Of a stretch of 58,834 nt of DNA, positions 1-6,707 are shown in pieces. How positions within the stretch are numbered: position 1 is the stretch's first letter; every line of letters begins with the position of its first letter. Source of the stretch: Marinobacter sp. (GTDB taxonomy: Bacteria > Pseudomonadota > Gammaproteobacteria > Pseudomonadales > Oleiphilaceae); contig JAIUMV010000023.1 of the NCBI GenBank assembly GCA_022565395.1, forward strand, positions 1 through 58,834. Direction: 5' to 3'. The position numbers and the translations under genes are program-made. The notes under the pieces are model-generated. The model was given only the letters and a program-made list of their open reading frames with translations, was not told the origin of the DNA and did not search any database.

Positions 1-529
1 AAGCCTGCTCCGTCAGTAAGGCTTGGGATTTAAATCTCGACTCCCAGAAGTGGCCCGTACAGGCGTCTTCTCGATTAGCATCCCGGGCGATGGATTCATT
101 CAGGCATTTCATGAACCAGCTCAGGCTACACAGGCGTTTGCGATACACCTGTACAACCTCTTCCACCGCATTGTCTTCGGCTTCTCCCAGCCTTTCTCCC
201 GCTAGATAACGCTGCACTAGTCGCGAGCCTTTGAACAGGCAGCACCAGCGTTCCAGTACCTCATCCCGATCCCAATCCTCCGCCTGTTCCGGGCACAGTT
301 TGATGACCAGGTGGTAGTGGTTGGACATCACTGCATAAGCGCACAGGTCGATGGTAAAAATGGAGGAGAGCAACCGTATCCGCTCTTCAATCCATTGCCG
401 ACGATGCTCATAGCTTTTGCCGGTTTGCCGGTCATACCCACACAGGAAAGTGCGCCGCACACAGCGGGAGACGATGTGGTAGTAGGGGGTGTCAGTGATG
501 GATACCAGTTGGTCGCGGGGGCGGGTCAT
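1..529 (-). CDS. REP-associated tyrosine transposase (RAYT, Y1_Tnp family), 3' part outside window
   Basis: A 176-codon open frame runs from an ATG at 529 off the left edge, so the C-terminus is missing. The translation has the marks of the RAYT branch of the IS200/IS605-like Y1 transposases: an early TPYYHIVSRCVRR strand, the HUH metal-binding motif in MSNHYHLVIKL, and a later block with a candidate catalytic tyrosine (VYRKRLCSLSWFMKCLNE), then GHFWESRFKSQALL, which is near-diagnostic of this family. These single-strand nucleases are domesticated enzymes that act on REP palindromes rather than moving themselves. GGCATGCC-centred repeats lie within the next 4 kb and could be its substrates (inference). 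A LexA-like box lies 33 bp upstream of the start. Confidence 0.9.
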   Translation of the reverse strand, partial: MTRPRDQLVSITDTPYYHIVSRCVRRTFLCGYDRQTGKSYEHRRQWIEERIRLLSSIFTIDLCAYAVMSNHYHLVIKLCPEQAEDWDRDEVLERWCCLFKGSRLVQRYLAGERLGEAEDNAVEEVVQVYRKRLCSLSWFMKCLNESIARDANREDACTGHFWESRFKSQALLTEQA

Positions 530-561
530 GCTAATCCTTCAGCAACTTTACGTAATAAGAT

Positions 562-577
562 CTGTATAAAAACACAG
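562..577. promoter_or_regulatory. LexA-like SOS box upstream of the RAYT gene
   Basis: The sequence is CTGT-ATAAAAAC-ACAG, which fits the gammaproteobacterial LexA pattern CTGT-N8-ACAG with an AT-rich centre. It sits about 33 bp upstream of the minus-strand RAYT start. A 15/16 identical copy lies at 4613. SOS control is inferred from sequence only. Confidence 0.5.
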
Positions 578-730
578 GTTTTTTTAATGTGCAAGGGGCC
601 CACCGTTTTAGCGGGGGCAGTTGCTGTGTGGGCCGGGATGCTGAGAGCTGTCGTTGCTTGGTAGATGTGTCTCGCTGACCCTCCTTAAAGGCGGGGTGAG
701 GTTCGTCGTAAACCATGAGGAAAATGAGGG

Positions 731-760
731 CCAGGCATGCGTAGGTATGGGCATGCCTAG
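731..760. repeat. Degenerate REP-like pair (GCATGC cores)
   Basis: Two GCATGC cores lie 17 bp apart, one in CCAGGCATGCGTAGG and one in GGGCATGCCTAGG. Read on the minus strand, the flank GCATGCCTGGCCCTCATTTT closely resembles GCATGCCTGTCCCTGATTTT at 1328-1350, so this looks like a diverged copy of the same element in the same minus orientation. It lies just past the stop of the minus-strand membrane protein gene. Confidence 0.5.
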
Positions 761-765
761 GTATG

Positions 766-1278
766 TTACTGATTTCCTTGCGTTCCTTTCGAGAGTTTAC
801 TCCGGTTGTAGCGATGATGCGCCCAGATAAGGCGATAGTGCTCAACGCCGGCTCGATAGCGGTCGGACCGGTACAGGTAATGAGCGATCAGGGCAAACCC
901 GAGGCCGACGGCCCCGGTGATGGTCATGCCAGTAGCGCCAGAAATGAGTGCCACGCCAGTGCCGAATATCAGGACCAGAATATAGAGCCGGCACTGCCAG
1001 AGAAGAAAGCGATGACAGATCGACCAGCCTCGAGACAGCATAAAGGTGGCGGTAGTCAGAATCATTGCGAGCACGACCATGAGGGCCAGCTCCAGGTACA
1101 TCAGGGTTCGCTCACTGAACCACAGGGCTAGCATGTCTGAAACCAGAATCACCATGATGGCGAGAGAGAACACCATCATCATCACCGCACTTAGCATATG
1201 CCACATGCCCCCAGGGAACATCTGGTATTCCGGCATGGGCTTGTCCGGCGGGGAGCAACGATTGTTTCGTTTGGACAT
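766..1278 (-). CDS. Small multi-pass membrane protein, unknown function
   Basis: This gene encodes 170 residues from an ATG preceded by GGAAGAG. A longer upstream reading frame exists, but it runs through intergenic repeat sequence and has no better ribosome site. The protein has a polar N-terminus (MSKRNNRCSPPDKP) followed by about four hydrophobic helices, roughly residues 28-48, 58-76, 86-106 and 108-130. It ends in a basic, Tyr/His/Arg-rich tail that should be cytoplasmic. I do not recognise a family. Among candidate toxin/immunity genes it could be a membrane immunity protein, but nothing in the sequence proves this. Confidence 0.6.
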   Translation of the reverse strand: MSKRNNRCSPPDKPMPEYQMFPGGMWHMLSAVMMMVFSLAIMVILVSDMLALWFSERTLMYLELALMVVLAMILTTATFMLSRGWSICHRFLLWQCRLYILVLIFGTGVALISGATGMTITGAVGLGFALIAHYLYRSDRYRAGVEHYRLIWAHHRYNRSKLSKGTQGNQ

Positions 1279-1623
1279 CACTCTTCCACCACCACAACAA
1301 CAATTGCAATTTATTGATATACGAACGAAAATCAGGGACAGGCATGCCTTCGGTGCAGCTATTTTGGAAGTGCAAGGCGGCTGATCCATGTCCGCGCGGG
1401 GGTAAATGGTGTGGACTGGGCGGCCCAGGGCCGGTCTGGCTTGGTTGATATGTTTCACCGGTCGACCTTACGGGCTGCGTGAAGTTCGTCATAAACAAAG
1501 CGGCGAATGGCTATGCTCGGCTTGTCATGGTCCGGATGAACTCTTACTATCTGAATCAATTGGCCCGCAAAGGACTCAGGATGTACTGCGGGCTCCCCAA
1601 GGACGCTGATTAAGGACAACGCC
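1279..1623. other. Intergenic region with REP-like element and possible gene remnant
   Basis: This stretch carries a REP-like element near 1328-1350. From 1449 to 1613 there is also a short plus-strand frame of 54 codons, containing NSYYLNQLARKGLRMYCG and ending TAA ten bases before the LysM gene start. It has no clear start and may be the tail of a degraded upstream gene. The minus-strand text around 1481-1490 (TATGACGAACTTCACG) resembles that near 700 (TACGACGAACCTCACC), which suggests further short intergenic repeats. I see no complete gene. Confidence 0.4.
1328..1350. repeat. REP-like element with GGCATGCC core
   Basis: The sequence CAGGGACAGGCATGCCTT, preceded by AAAAT, recurs almost exactly at 3767-3791 and in part at 4531-4550. 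It centres on the perfect 8-bp palindrome GGCATGCC. Its recurrence between genes beside a RAYT gene fits a REP element. Confidence 0.65.
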
Positions 1624-2679
1624 ATGAGCCAACTCGTCAACACGCCTGATTACTCCCAGCACTACGACACCCTGCTTTACCGCGTAAAGCCAGGCGATAC
1701 GCTGCACGGCATACTCAAACGCTACCATCGCGGCATCAGCGAGCAGGCCCTAATACCGCTGGTTCAGCAGGTACAGGCCGACAACCCAAAGATCACCAAC
1801 CCCGATTTTATTCTGCCGGATCAACTCATCAAATTGATCATTCCGCAGCAGTATTGCTCAGCACCGACGCCCTGCCACCGCTTGGAAACCATTCGTAGCG
1901 AAGATACCCAATGGGTCGACGAGTTGGAAGAAATTTGGACCCACAGCACTCGTGAAGAGCGGGGTCTTTTCGCCAGCCTTCTGCCTGCAGTCATTGGTTT
2001 GGGTACGGCCAAAATGTCTTTGGTCGATACCACGTTCAGTAAAAATACGCCGATACTCCAAGAGCTACTCTTGAACTTTGAGCAATACAAGTCTGGCCAA
2101 AAAACAAATGGTCAATACGGTTATCATCGCCGTAAACTGCTAAACCAGCTCGCCAATAATCTGGGCCCAACCAACGCAATTCTGAATGGGCGCCAACAGC
2201 CAAATGAGGTACTGCGTATCTCTAGAAAAAAAGGTACCACGCCAACGGCAAATATTGAGGCGCAACTAAAGAAAATGCAGAATACTGCAAGAGTAGCCAA
2301 GGGAGGAGGTATACTTCTGACCGGTGTCAGTCTGAGTGTGGCTTGTCACCAGATTGCCAATGCCACCACACAAAGAGAAAAAAATGACATTTTGGTGGAA
2401 GCGGGCGGAGGACTGATCGGCGGCGCAATTTTTTCGATTGGGGCGTCACTAGCGTTGCTTATGGTTCCAACCCCAATTGGCTGGGTTGGTGGTTTGGTTG
2501 TTGCCGTTGGTTCAGCTCTGAGTGGTTTTGCCATCGGCAAGGCAAGCGTCGCATTTTATGACCACCGTGGTGCTAAGATTGATTGGGCTGATAGGACTGG
2601 TATAGAACGGATTTGTTCAAGACCAGTATCGGTTGATCACAACAGATTGCTGTCATCAGCGGCACTTTCCATCTTGTAG
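1624..2679 (+). CDS. LysM-domain protein with glycine-zipper C-terminus, candidate membrane-active toxin
   Basis: This gene encodes 351 residues, with AAGGA seven bases before the ATG. Residues about 18-75 form a LysM domain (YRVKPGDTLHGILKRYH ... ILPDQLIKLII), a peptidoglycan or chitin binding fold. The middle (about 90-245) is mostly helical and charged. Residues about 257-320 are a Gly/Ala-rich hydrophobic block (GGGLIGGAIFSIGASLALL, then GWVGGLVVAVGSALSGFAIG), typical of glycine-zipper membrane insertion. No signal peptide is visible, so export would need a specialised route. LysM plus a glycine zipper, followed 22 bp later by a small membrane protein, resembles pore-forming effector/immunity pairs (inference). 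No VgrG, PAAR or other secretion partner is in the window. It could instead be a cell-envelope protein. Confidence 0.65.
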   Translation: MSQLVNTPDYSQHYDTLLYRVKPGDTLHGILKRYHRGISEQALIPLVQQVQADNPKITNPDFILPDQLIKLIIPQQYCSAPTPCHRLETIRSEDTQWVDELEEIWTHSTREERGLFASLLPAVIGLGTAKMSLVDTTFSKNTPILQELLLNFEQYKSGQKTNGQYGYHRRKLLNQLANNLGPTNAILNGRQQPNEVLRISRKKGTTPTANIEAQLKKMQNTARVAKGGGILLTGVSLSVACHQIANATTQREKNDILVEAGGGLIGGAIFSIGASLALLMVPTPIGWVGGLVVAVGSALSGFAIGKASVAFYDHRGAKIDWADRTGIERICSRPVSVDHNRLLSSAALSIL

Positions 2680-2701
2680 CCTCGGAGGCCGTAAGGAATC
2701 T

Positions 2702-3091
2702 ATGATAGATACGGTTATCTCCATTTTTTTTGGGCTTATGACAGCGTGCGTTGTTTTATCATTAATGTATTTCCTATGTTGGGCTGTGCTACATTGGTAC
2801 CTACCCCCTAGACTTGACGCGATTCTCTTCAAAGAACCGTATTTCCAGCAGTCTGAATTGATGAATTATCGTTTTTTCCCATTCAGCATTCTACGCTCTC
2901 TGAATTATAGTTTTCTGCTTGCAGTGCCGACTATCGCGAAGAAAAAGCGTTTTACAGGTTTTAATGATCAACTGCCTGTTAATGCTGCGACAGTATTGCT
3001 TTGCAAGATCCATGTTATTGCGGGAGTCATGGTTTTAATAGCGGGAATTCCGCTTCTGGCGATAGGTTTGTGGGGACTCTTTGCTTTGTGA
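2702..3091 (+). CDS. Small inner-membrane protein, candidate immunity protein
   Basis: This gene encodes 129 residues starting at MIDTVISIF, with AAGGA six bases upstream. A longer frame upstream overlaps the LysM gene and is not needed. Three hydrophobic segments are visible (about residues 5-32, 60-78 and 100-128), joined by a loop with Lys/Arg residues (TIAKKKRFTGF). The gene begins 22 bp after the LysM gene and is clearly AT-richer than the housekeeping genes to the right, a hint of transfer. Position and topology fit an immunity protein that blocks a membrane-inserting toxin, but no family is recognised. Confidence 0.6.
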   Translation: MIDTVISIFFGLMTACVVLSLMYFLCWAVLHWYLPPRLDAILFKEPYFQQSELMNYRFFPFSILRSLNYSFLLAVPTIAKKKRFTGFNDQLPVNAATVLLCKIHVIAGVMVLIAGIPLLAIGLWGLFAL

Positions 3092-3104
3092 GAACAGGAC
3101 CCAA

Positions 3105-3122
3105 CACTAGGCATGCCTAGGG
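3105..3122. repeat. REP-like palindrome
   Basis: The perfect palindrome CTAGGCATGCCTAG lies between two small genes. It shares the GGCATGCC core of the other elements here but lacks the CAGGGA flank. Confidence 0.5.
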
Positions 3123-3150
3123 CTTAGATCGAAGAGCCCTATGACCCAAC

Positions 3151-3732
3151 ATGGAATGGCAAGGCATGATTTATCGAATGAAAGAAGACCACAGCCTTTT
3201 TCTGACACCGGGCATAGGCCCCGGGGAGCTGCGCGAGGCATTAGGTCAAGATGAGCAAGTGACGCGGGTGCTTAAGCAGCCCGGCACAAACGAGTCTGTC
3301 CTGAGCGCATGGCACCCTCTACGTTTCAGTATGGTGGACGTATTCGGCAAACAAGCAGTAAAGCCTGACATCGTCGTCTGGCGGTCATGGTTGATTATGA
3401 ATCAAGCAGCATTTTCAGCGCTTGAGCCCTCTTTGGTCCCATTTGGTGAGTTTCTCCCTGCCTTTGCTGACGGAGAAGCCGTCACCATATTCAACTGTCT
3501 GACCTTTGCGAAAGAAGACCAAAACCAAACTATCAAAAACTACATTGATGGCATTCCCTGCGGATTGGAATCTCTCGCTTTTGATGCCGGTGATACCGCA
3601 GATAAGCTGGTGTTCAAGTCTCGCCTTCTTGATGGGCTGCCGCTGTTTTGCACATCTGACTTTAGACGGCTTCTGGAAGATAACCAGCTACGTGGTATCG
3701 CCTTTGATACAGATCTACTCTCTAGCTTTTGA
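3151..3732 (+). CDS. Imm11 / DUF1629-like protein, candidate immunity protein
   Basis: This gene encodes 193 residues from the first ATG. ATGs at 3166 (MIYRMKEDHS) and 3178 are equally possible because no start has a strong ribosome site. The protein is soluble, with no membrane segment. Its layout recalls the Imm11/DUF1629 family of polymorphic-toxin immunity proteins: a KPDIVVW strand, then a helix ending LEPSLVPFGEFLPA, then FNCLTF, and a late LPLFCTSDFRRLLEDNQLRG followed by a strand. This is recognition by pattern only. It lies about 60 bp after the small membrane protein, in a cluster of small accessory genes. Confidence 0.55.
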   Translation: MEWQGMIYRMKEDHSLFLTPGIGPGELREALGQDEQVTRVLKQPGTNESVLSAWHPLRFSMVDVFGKQAVKPDIVVWRSWLIMNQAAFSALEPSLVPFGEFLPAFADGEAVTIFNCLTFAKEDQNQTIKNYIDGIPCGLESLAFDAGDTADKLVFKSRLLDGLPLFCTSDFRRLLEDNQLRGIAFDTDLLSSF

Positions 3733-3766
3733 GCAAGTGGCGCTGGGAGCACAAAACAAACCGAGG

Positions 3767-3791
3767 AAAACATCAGGGACAGGCATGCCTT
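3767..3791. repeat. REP-like element with GGCATGCC core
   Basis: CATCAGGGACAGGCATGCCT matches the element at 1328-1350 over about 20 bp. It lies between the Imm11-like gene and the next small gene. Confidence 0.65.
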
Positions 3792-3827
3792 GGTGTGTGC
3801 CTTGGTAATCCAAAACATTGAGTGCAT

Positions 3828-4166
3828 ATGGAACTTATATTAATTATATTCCTTCTGATTACGTTTCCTGCTGGTATTGCTTATTTGAATAGCAAGGCCA
3901 AGAGTATCTTTGCCTACATGGAGGATAACCATAAAAGTTTGTGGGTTAAATTAGGTTCACCAAAGAGAATCCCAGGTATAATGGAAGGTACAAAAGATCC
4001 CGCATTCCCCTTTCTTTTTGAGGGTGGCTACGAAGAGATTTCAGATAAAGAATTAATTTTAATGTGCAGGGGCATCAATAAAGCATCAAAAGTTTTTGCA
4101 GTTTTATTTGTAACACTGATTGTGGGGCTTTTACTTGTTGGCGCTGCAAACATCTGGCATGCCTAG
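3828..4166 (+). CDS. Small two-helix membrane protein (UspB-like architecture), unknown function
   Basis: This gene encodes 112 residues from the ATG of MELILIIFLL. A GTG two codons upstream is an alternative start. It has an N-terminal hydrophobic helix (residues 1-18), a central soluble part with LWVKLGSP and the charged stretch YEEISDKELILMCRGINKAS, and a C-terminal helix (VFAVLFVTLIVGLLLVG). The layout of two terminal helices around a basic/acidic middle recalls UspB-like small proteins, but identity is too weak to name it. It is notably AT-rich, and a GGCATGCCTAG palindrome overlaps its stop codon. Confidence 0.6.
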   Translation: MELILIIFLLITFPAGIAYLNSKAKSIFAYMEDNHKSLWVKLGSPKRIPGIMEGTKDPAFPFLFEGGYEEISDKELILMCRGINKASKVFAVLFVTLIVGLLLVGAANIWHA

Positions 4167-4221
4167 AAGATTATTAACAGGTACAGGCAAAAGAGCGACT
4201 GATTACATTGAGTTCGGGCGT

Positions 4222-4533
4222 CTACGCCATCACAGCGCTCATGTAGCTGTCTAACGGTAGTATTCCGGCTACTGCCCAACACAATATAAAGGAGTGTAAC
4301 AGTGCTTTGGGGACTCTCAACGAAGAAGGAGACGGGATCGCCATAATGACTGCAGGCAGTATGATAAAAAGGTAGAGTAGCGCAACGACGAAACTCATTA
4401 CCGGGAAGTAGTAACTCAGAAAGGCCCCAACAATAAGAAATAGAGGCACTGGCATAATAAAAGCTAACAACTGGTGCGTGTTATACTCCCATCGAAAAAA
4501 CTTCTCTAAAAATTTCTTCCAACGCAAACTCAT
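4222..4533 (-). CDS. Small membrane protein, unknown function
   Basis: This gene encodes 103 residues from the ATG of MSLRWKKFLEKFFRWEYN. A longer frame extends upstream but runs through tandem repeats and a terminator, so the internal start is chosen. The basic/aromatic N-terminus is followed by three hydrophobic helices, about residues 20-42, 44-64 and 76-98. It is AT-rich like its neighbours. A REP-like sequence directly abuts the start, leaving no obvious ribosome site. A LexA-like box lies 80 bp upstream. Confidence 0.5.
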   Translation of the reverse strand: MSLRWKKFLEKFFRWEYNTHQLLAFIMPVPLFLIVGAFLSYYFPVMSFVVALLYLFIILPAVIMAIPSPSSLRVPKALLHSFILCWAVAGILPLDSYMSAVMA

Positions 4534-4541
4534 AGGGACAG

Positions 4542-4606
4542 GCATGTCTGAAACTCCGCATGTCTGAAACTCCGGGCATGCCTGCGGCCAGGCATGCCTG
4601 CGGCCA
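4542..4606. repeat. Two adjacent 16-bp tandem duplications with GCATGY cores
   Basis: GCATGTCTGAAACTCC occurs twice back to back (4542-4557, 4558-4573). It is followed by GGCATGCCTGCGGCCA, also twice back to back (4575-4590, 4591-4606). The second unit contains the REP-like GGCATGCC core. The arrangement looks like local expansion of REP-derived sequence. Confidence 0.75.
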
Positions 4607-4612
4607 TGAAGG

Positions 4613-4628
4613 CTGTATAAAAGCACAG
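4613..4628. promoter_or_regulatory. Second LexA-like SOS box
   Basis: CTGT-ATAAAAGC-ACAG is identical at 15 of 16 positions to the box at 562-577 and in the same orientation. On the plus strand a terminator follows within 40 bp with no gene between. On the minus strand a small membrane protein starts 80 bp away. Confidence 0.5.
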
Positions 4629-4663
4629 TGATCTTAAAATCGCAAGGCGGCTTAAGGTTGCCC

Positions 4664-4704
4664 ACCGCCCCGGCCAGCGCCCGCTGCCCGGGGCGGTTTG
4701 TTTC
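4664..4704 (+). terminator. Intrinsic terminator without an obvious upstream gene
   Basis: The stem ACCGCCCCGG/CCGGGGCGGT is followed by TTTGTTTC. It is nearly the same sequence as the terminator after the monooxygenase gene at 8239. No plus-strand gene ends just before it, so the gene it once served may have been lost. Confidence 0.7.
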
Positions 4705-4911
4705 AGGCTGAAGGCCCAGCTGACAACAGGTGACTAAGGCCGTCATGTACAGGCCGGTAGGCCTTGTCATGAAAGGGCTGCAGGTGAGGATTTGATCCGA
4801 ATTGAATCCGAACAAGCGCTCGGTATAGAGTTCCGCCAAACTTTACAGTCGGCAATGTCATGGTTTGTGGCTGCTGCCTGCAAGCGCAACTCACATATCC
4901 AGGTGATTACT
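4705..4911. other. Upstream region of the hydrolase-SDR-monooxygenase operon
   Basis: This stretch should hold the operon promoter. It contains an imperfect direct repeat (GATTTGATCCGAAT / GAATTGAATCCGAA near 4788-4812). I cannot pick out a convincing -35/-10 pair or a known operator. Confidence 0.35.
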
Positions 4912-5841
4912 ATGAACGCAGCGATTCACCCTCTTCTGCCCAAAAAACCCAAGGCTCAGGGCGAGATGCCTATTCGTCATATGGACTTCCAGTTTGACAG
5001 TAAGGATGTGGATACCACGTTCTTTCGTAACACGGAGTTTGCCAGTGCCTATTTCCATGCGCTGTCCATCTTCCTGACCTTCGGCGAAGATCTGGTGATC
5101 GATACCGCTCGCTACCATCGCCAGTTTATTACCGACCCGAAGCTAAAACAGCAGATTACCGCCCTGATCGGCCAGGAAGCCATCCACTCGAAGATGCATA
5201 ACGCCTTTAATGATCAGCTGGTGGCCCACGACTACCCGGTGCGGCTGTACCGTTTTCTGGCGGATAACGTTTTTGAGTATGGCTTCAAGAAACTACCCAA
5301 CCCTATGCAGCTGACCCTGATGGCGGGGATTGAGCATTTCACAGCGGTGCTCAGCGAATACATGATGAAGCATGAAGATGTGTTCTATGAGACCGGTGAT
5401 GAAAAGCAGCGTGCCCTGTGGATGTGGCACATGCTGGAAGAGTCTGAGCACAAGGACATTGCCTACGATGTCTATCAGGAGCTCAACGGCAGCTATCCCC
5501 TGCGTGTGGCCGGTTTTGCGCTGGCAGCCTTTACCATCATGTTTCTGGTGCCCCTGGGGAGTTCGCTGATTCCGCCACTGCGCAAACCGTCAGTGTTGTT
5601 CAAGCGCAGTTACTGGAAAGATGTCAGAACCAGCGTGGGCCTTTTGCTGGGCCGCCGTGATGGCGTTTATGGCAGCACCTTGTCCCACGTACTGGACTAC
5701 CTGCGCCCGGATTTTCACCCCAATGACCATGACACCAGCGCCTACCTGGAATACTACAAGGAAAAGCTGCTGCACCCGGAATCCGGTCTGTTGACGCCCT
5801 ATATGACCCGTGAGTTCTTTCCGGCCCTGAAAAGCGCCTAA
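4912..5841 (+). CDS. Predicted metal-dependent hydrolase (PF10118 / COG3687), ferritin-like fold
   Basis: This gene encodes 309 residues from the ATG of MNAAIHPLLPKKPK, with AGGTG upstream. An open frame 40 codons longer lacks coding character. Signature Glu/His motifs of the PF10118 family occur in order: GQEAIHSKMH, then MAGIEHFTAVL, then MLEESEHKDIAYD. These are helix-borne E/EXXH-like ligands suggesting a di-metal site. A hydrophobic helix (AGFALAAFTIMFLVPLG) lies at about residues 205-225. The biochemical role is not established. Genes of this family are common in alkane-using marine bacteria. It is first in an operon, 17 bp before the SDR gene, which suggests action on the same lipid or ketone-type substrate (inference). 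Confidence 0.85.
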   Translation: MNAAIHPLLPKKPKAQGEMPIRHMDFQFDSKDVDTTFFRNTEFASAYFHALSIFLTFGEDLVIDTARYHRQFITDPKLKQQITALIGQEAIHSKMHNAFNDQLVAHDYPVRLYRFLADNVFEYGFKKLPNPMQLTLMAGIEHFTAVLSEYMMKHEDVFYETGDEKQRALWMWHMLEESEHKDIAYDVYQELNGSYPLRVAGFALAAFTIMFLVPLGSSLIPPLRKPSVLFKRSYWKDVRTSVGLLLGRRDGVYGSTLSHVLDYLRPDFHPNDHDTSAYLEYYKEKLLHPESGLLTPYMTREFFPALKSA

Positions 5842-5858
5842 CCATAAAAGAGCCGATT

Positions 5859-6692
5859 ATGAGTATTTTGAGTTTTCGTTCTGATAAACCGAGCCGCCAG
5901 GCGGCTGCGGTTGTGACCGGCGCCGGAAGTGGTATTGGCCGTGCTTTTGCCCTTGAAATCGCTCGCCGTGGCGGTGCTGTGGTTTGTGCGGATGTGAACC
6001 TGGACGCGGCCCATGAAACCGTGGCCATGATTGAGGCGCTGGGTAGCAAGGCCGCTGCCGTGCATTGTGATGTGGGCAGTGCCGAGGCGGTGAAGGCTCT
6101 GGCTGAGCAGGCGCCGGAGCTGCTGGGTAAGCCGGTGACGCTGGTGATCAACAACGCCGGTGTGGGGCTGGGTGGCAAGTTTGAAGACCTGAGCCTGGAA
6201 GACTGGAAGTGGGCCATGGACGTTAACCTGTGGGGTGTGATCCATGGTTGTCACTACTTTGTGCCTGGCTTCAAGCAGCAAGGTAAAGGCGCCATTATCA
6301 ATGTGGCCTCGGCGGCGTCGTTTACGGCCGCACCGCAGATGAGTGCCTACAACGTGACCAAGGCCGGTGTCCGCGCCCTGTCGGAGACGCTATATGCAGA
6401 GCTCAAGCGTGATGGCATCAAGGTCAACGTGCTCTGCCCCACCCTGGTGCCTACCAACATCATCAAGGATGGCCGGATTCCCGGTAAATACTCCAAGCTG
6501 TTAGACCATGCCCTGCAGAATTACGCCTTCACCACGGCTGACAGCGTAGCAAAGTTGACTCTCGACCGGCTCGACAAGGGTGAGCTGTATACCACCCCCC
6601 AGGTGGACGCCAAGCTGTTCTGGATGATGAAGCGGATGACGCCGAATCTGTATGCAGATTTTCTCGGCTTTTCCTACCGTTTCATGAAGTAA
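5859..6692 (+). CDS. Short-chain dehydrogenase/reductase
   Basis: This gene encodes 277 residues of the classical SDR fold, a cytoplasmic NAD(P)(H)-dependent oxidoreductase. The nucleotide-binding motif TGAGSGIG is near residue 21 and the NNAG motif is in LVINNAGVG. The catalytic serine lies in NVASAAS and the catalytic pair is Tyr164/Lys168 (YNVTK). An Asp in VVCADVN after strand beta-2 suggests NAD preference. It is the second gene of the operon, 15 bp before the flavin monooxygenase. A dehydrogenase supplying ketone to a Baeyer-Villiger enzyme would make pathway sense, but the substrate is unknown. Confidence 0.9.
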   Translation: MSILSFRSDKPSRQAAAVVTGAGSGIGRAFALEIARRGGAVVCADVNLDAAHETVAMIEALGSKAAAVHCDVGSAEAVKALAEQAPELLGKPVTLVINNAGVGLGGKFEDLSLEDWKWAMDVNLWGVIHGCHYFVPGFKQQGKGAIINVASAASFTAAPQMSAYNVTKAGVRALSETLYAELKRDGIKVNVLCPTLVPTNIIKDGRIPGKYSKLLDHALQNYAFTTADSVAKLTLDRLDKGELYTTPQVDAKLFWMMKRMTPNLYADFLGFSYRFMK

Positions 6693-6707
6693 GAAAGAGG
6701 ATTCACC

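Noticed and set aside
311-664. Plus-strand frame of 117 codons
   Set aside because: It is largely antisense to the RAYT gene, whose motifs are clear.
697-829. Short frame (VRFVVNHEEN...) resembling the 1449-1613 remnant
   Set aside because: Only about nine of 41 positions agree and its end overlaps the minus-strand membrane gene, so chance or shared repeat sequence is more likely.
531-845. Minus-strand frame of 104 codons between the RAYT gene and the membrane protein gene
   Set aside because: It reads through REP-like and LexA-like sequence and overlaps the membrane protein gene end; no coding character.
1624-4533. A type VI secretion cluster
   Set aside because: No VgrG, Hcp, PAAR or other secretion component is present in the window; only candidate cargo-like and immunity-like genes are seen.
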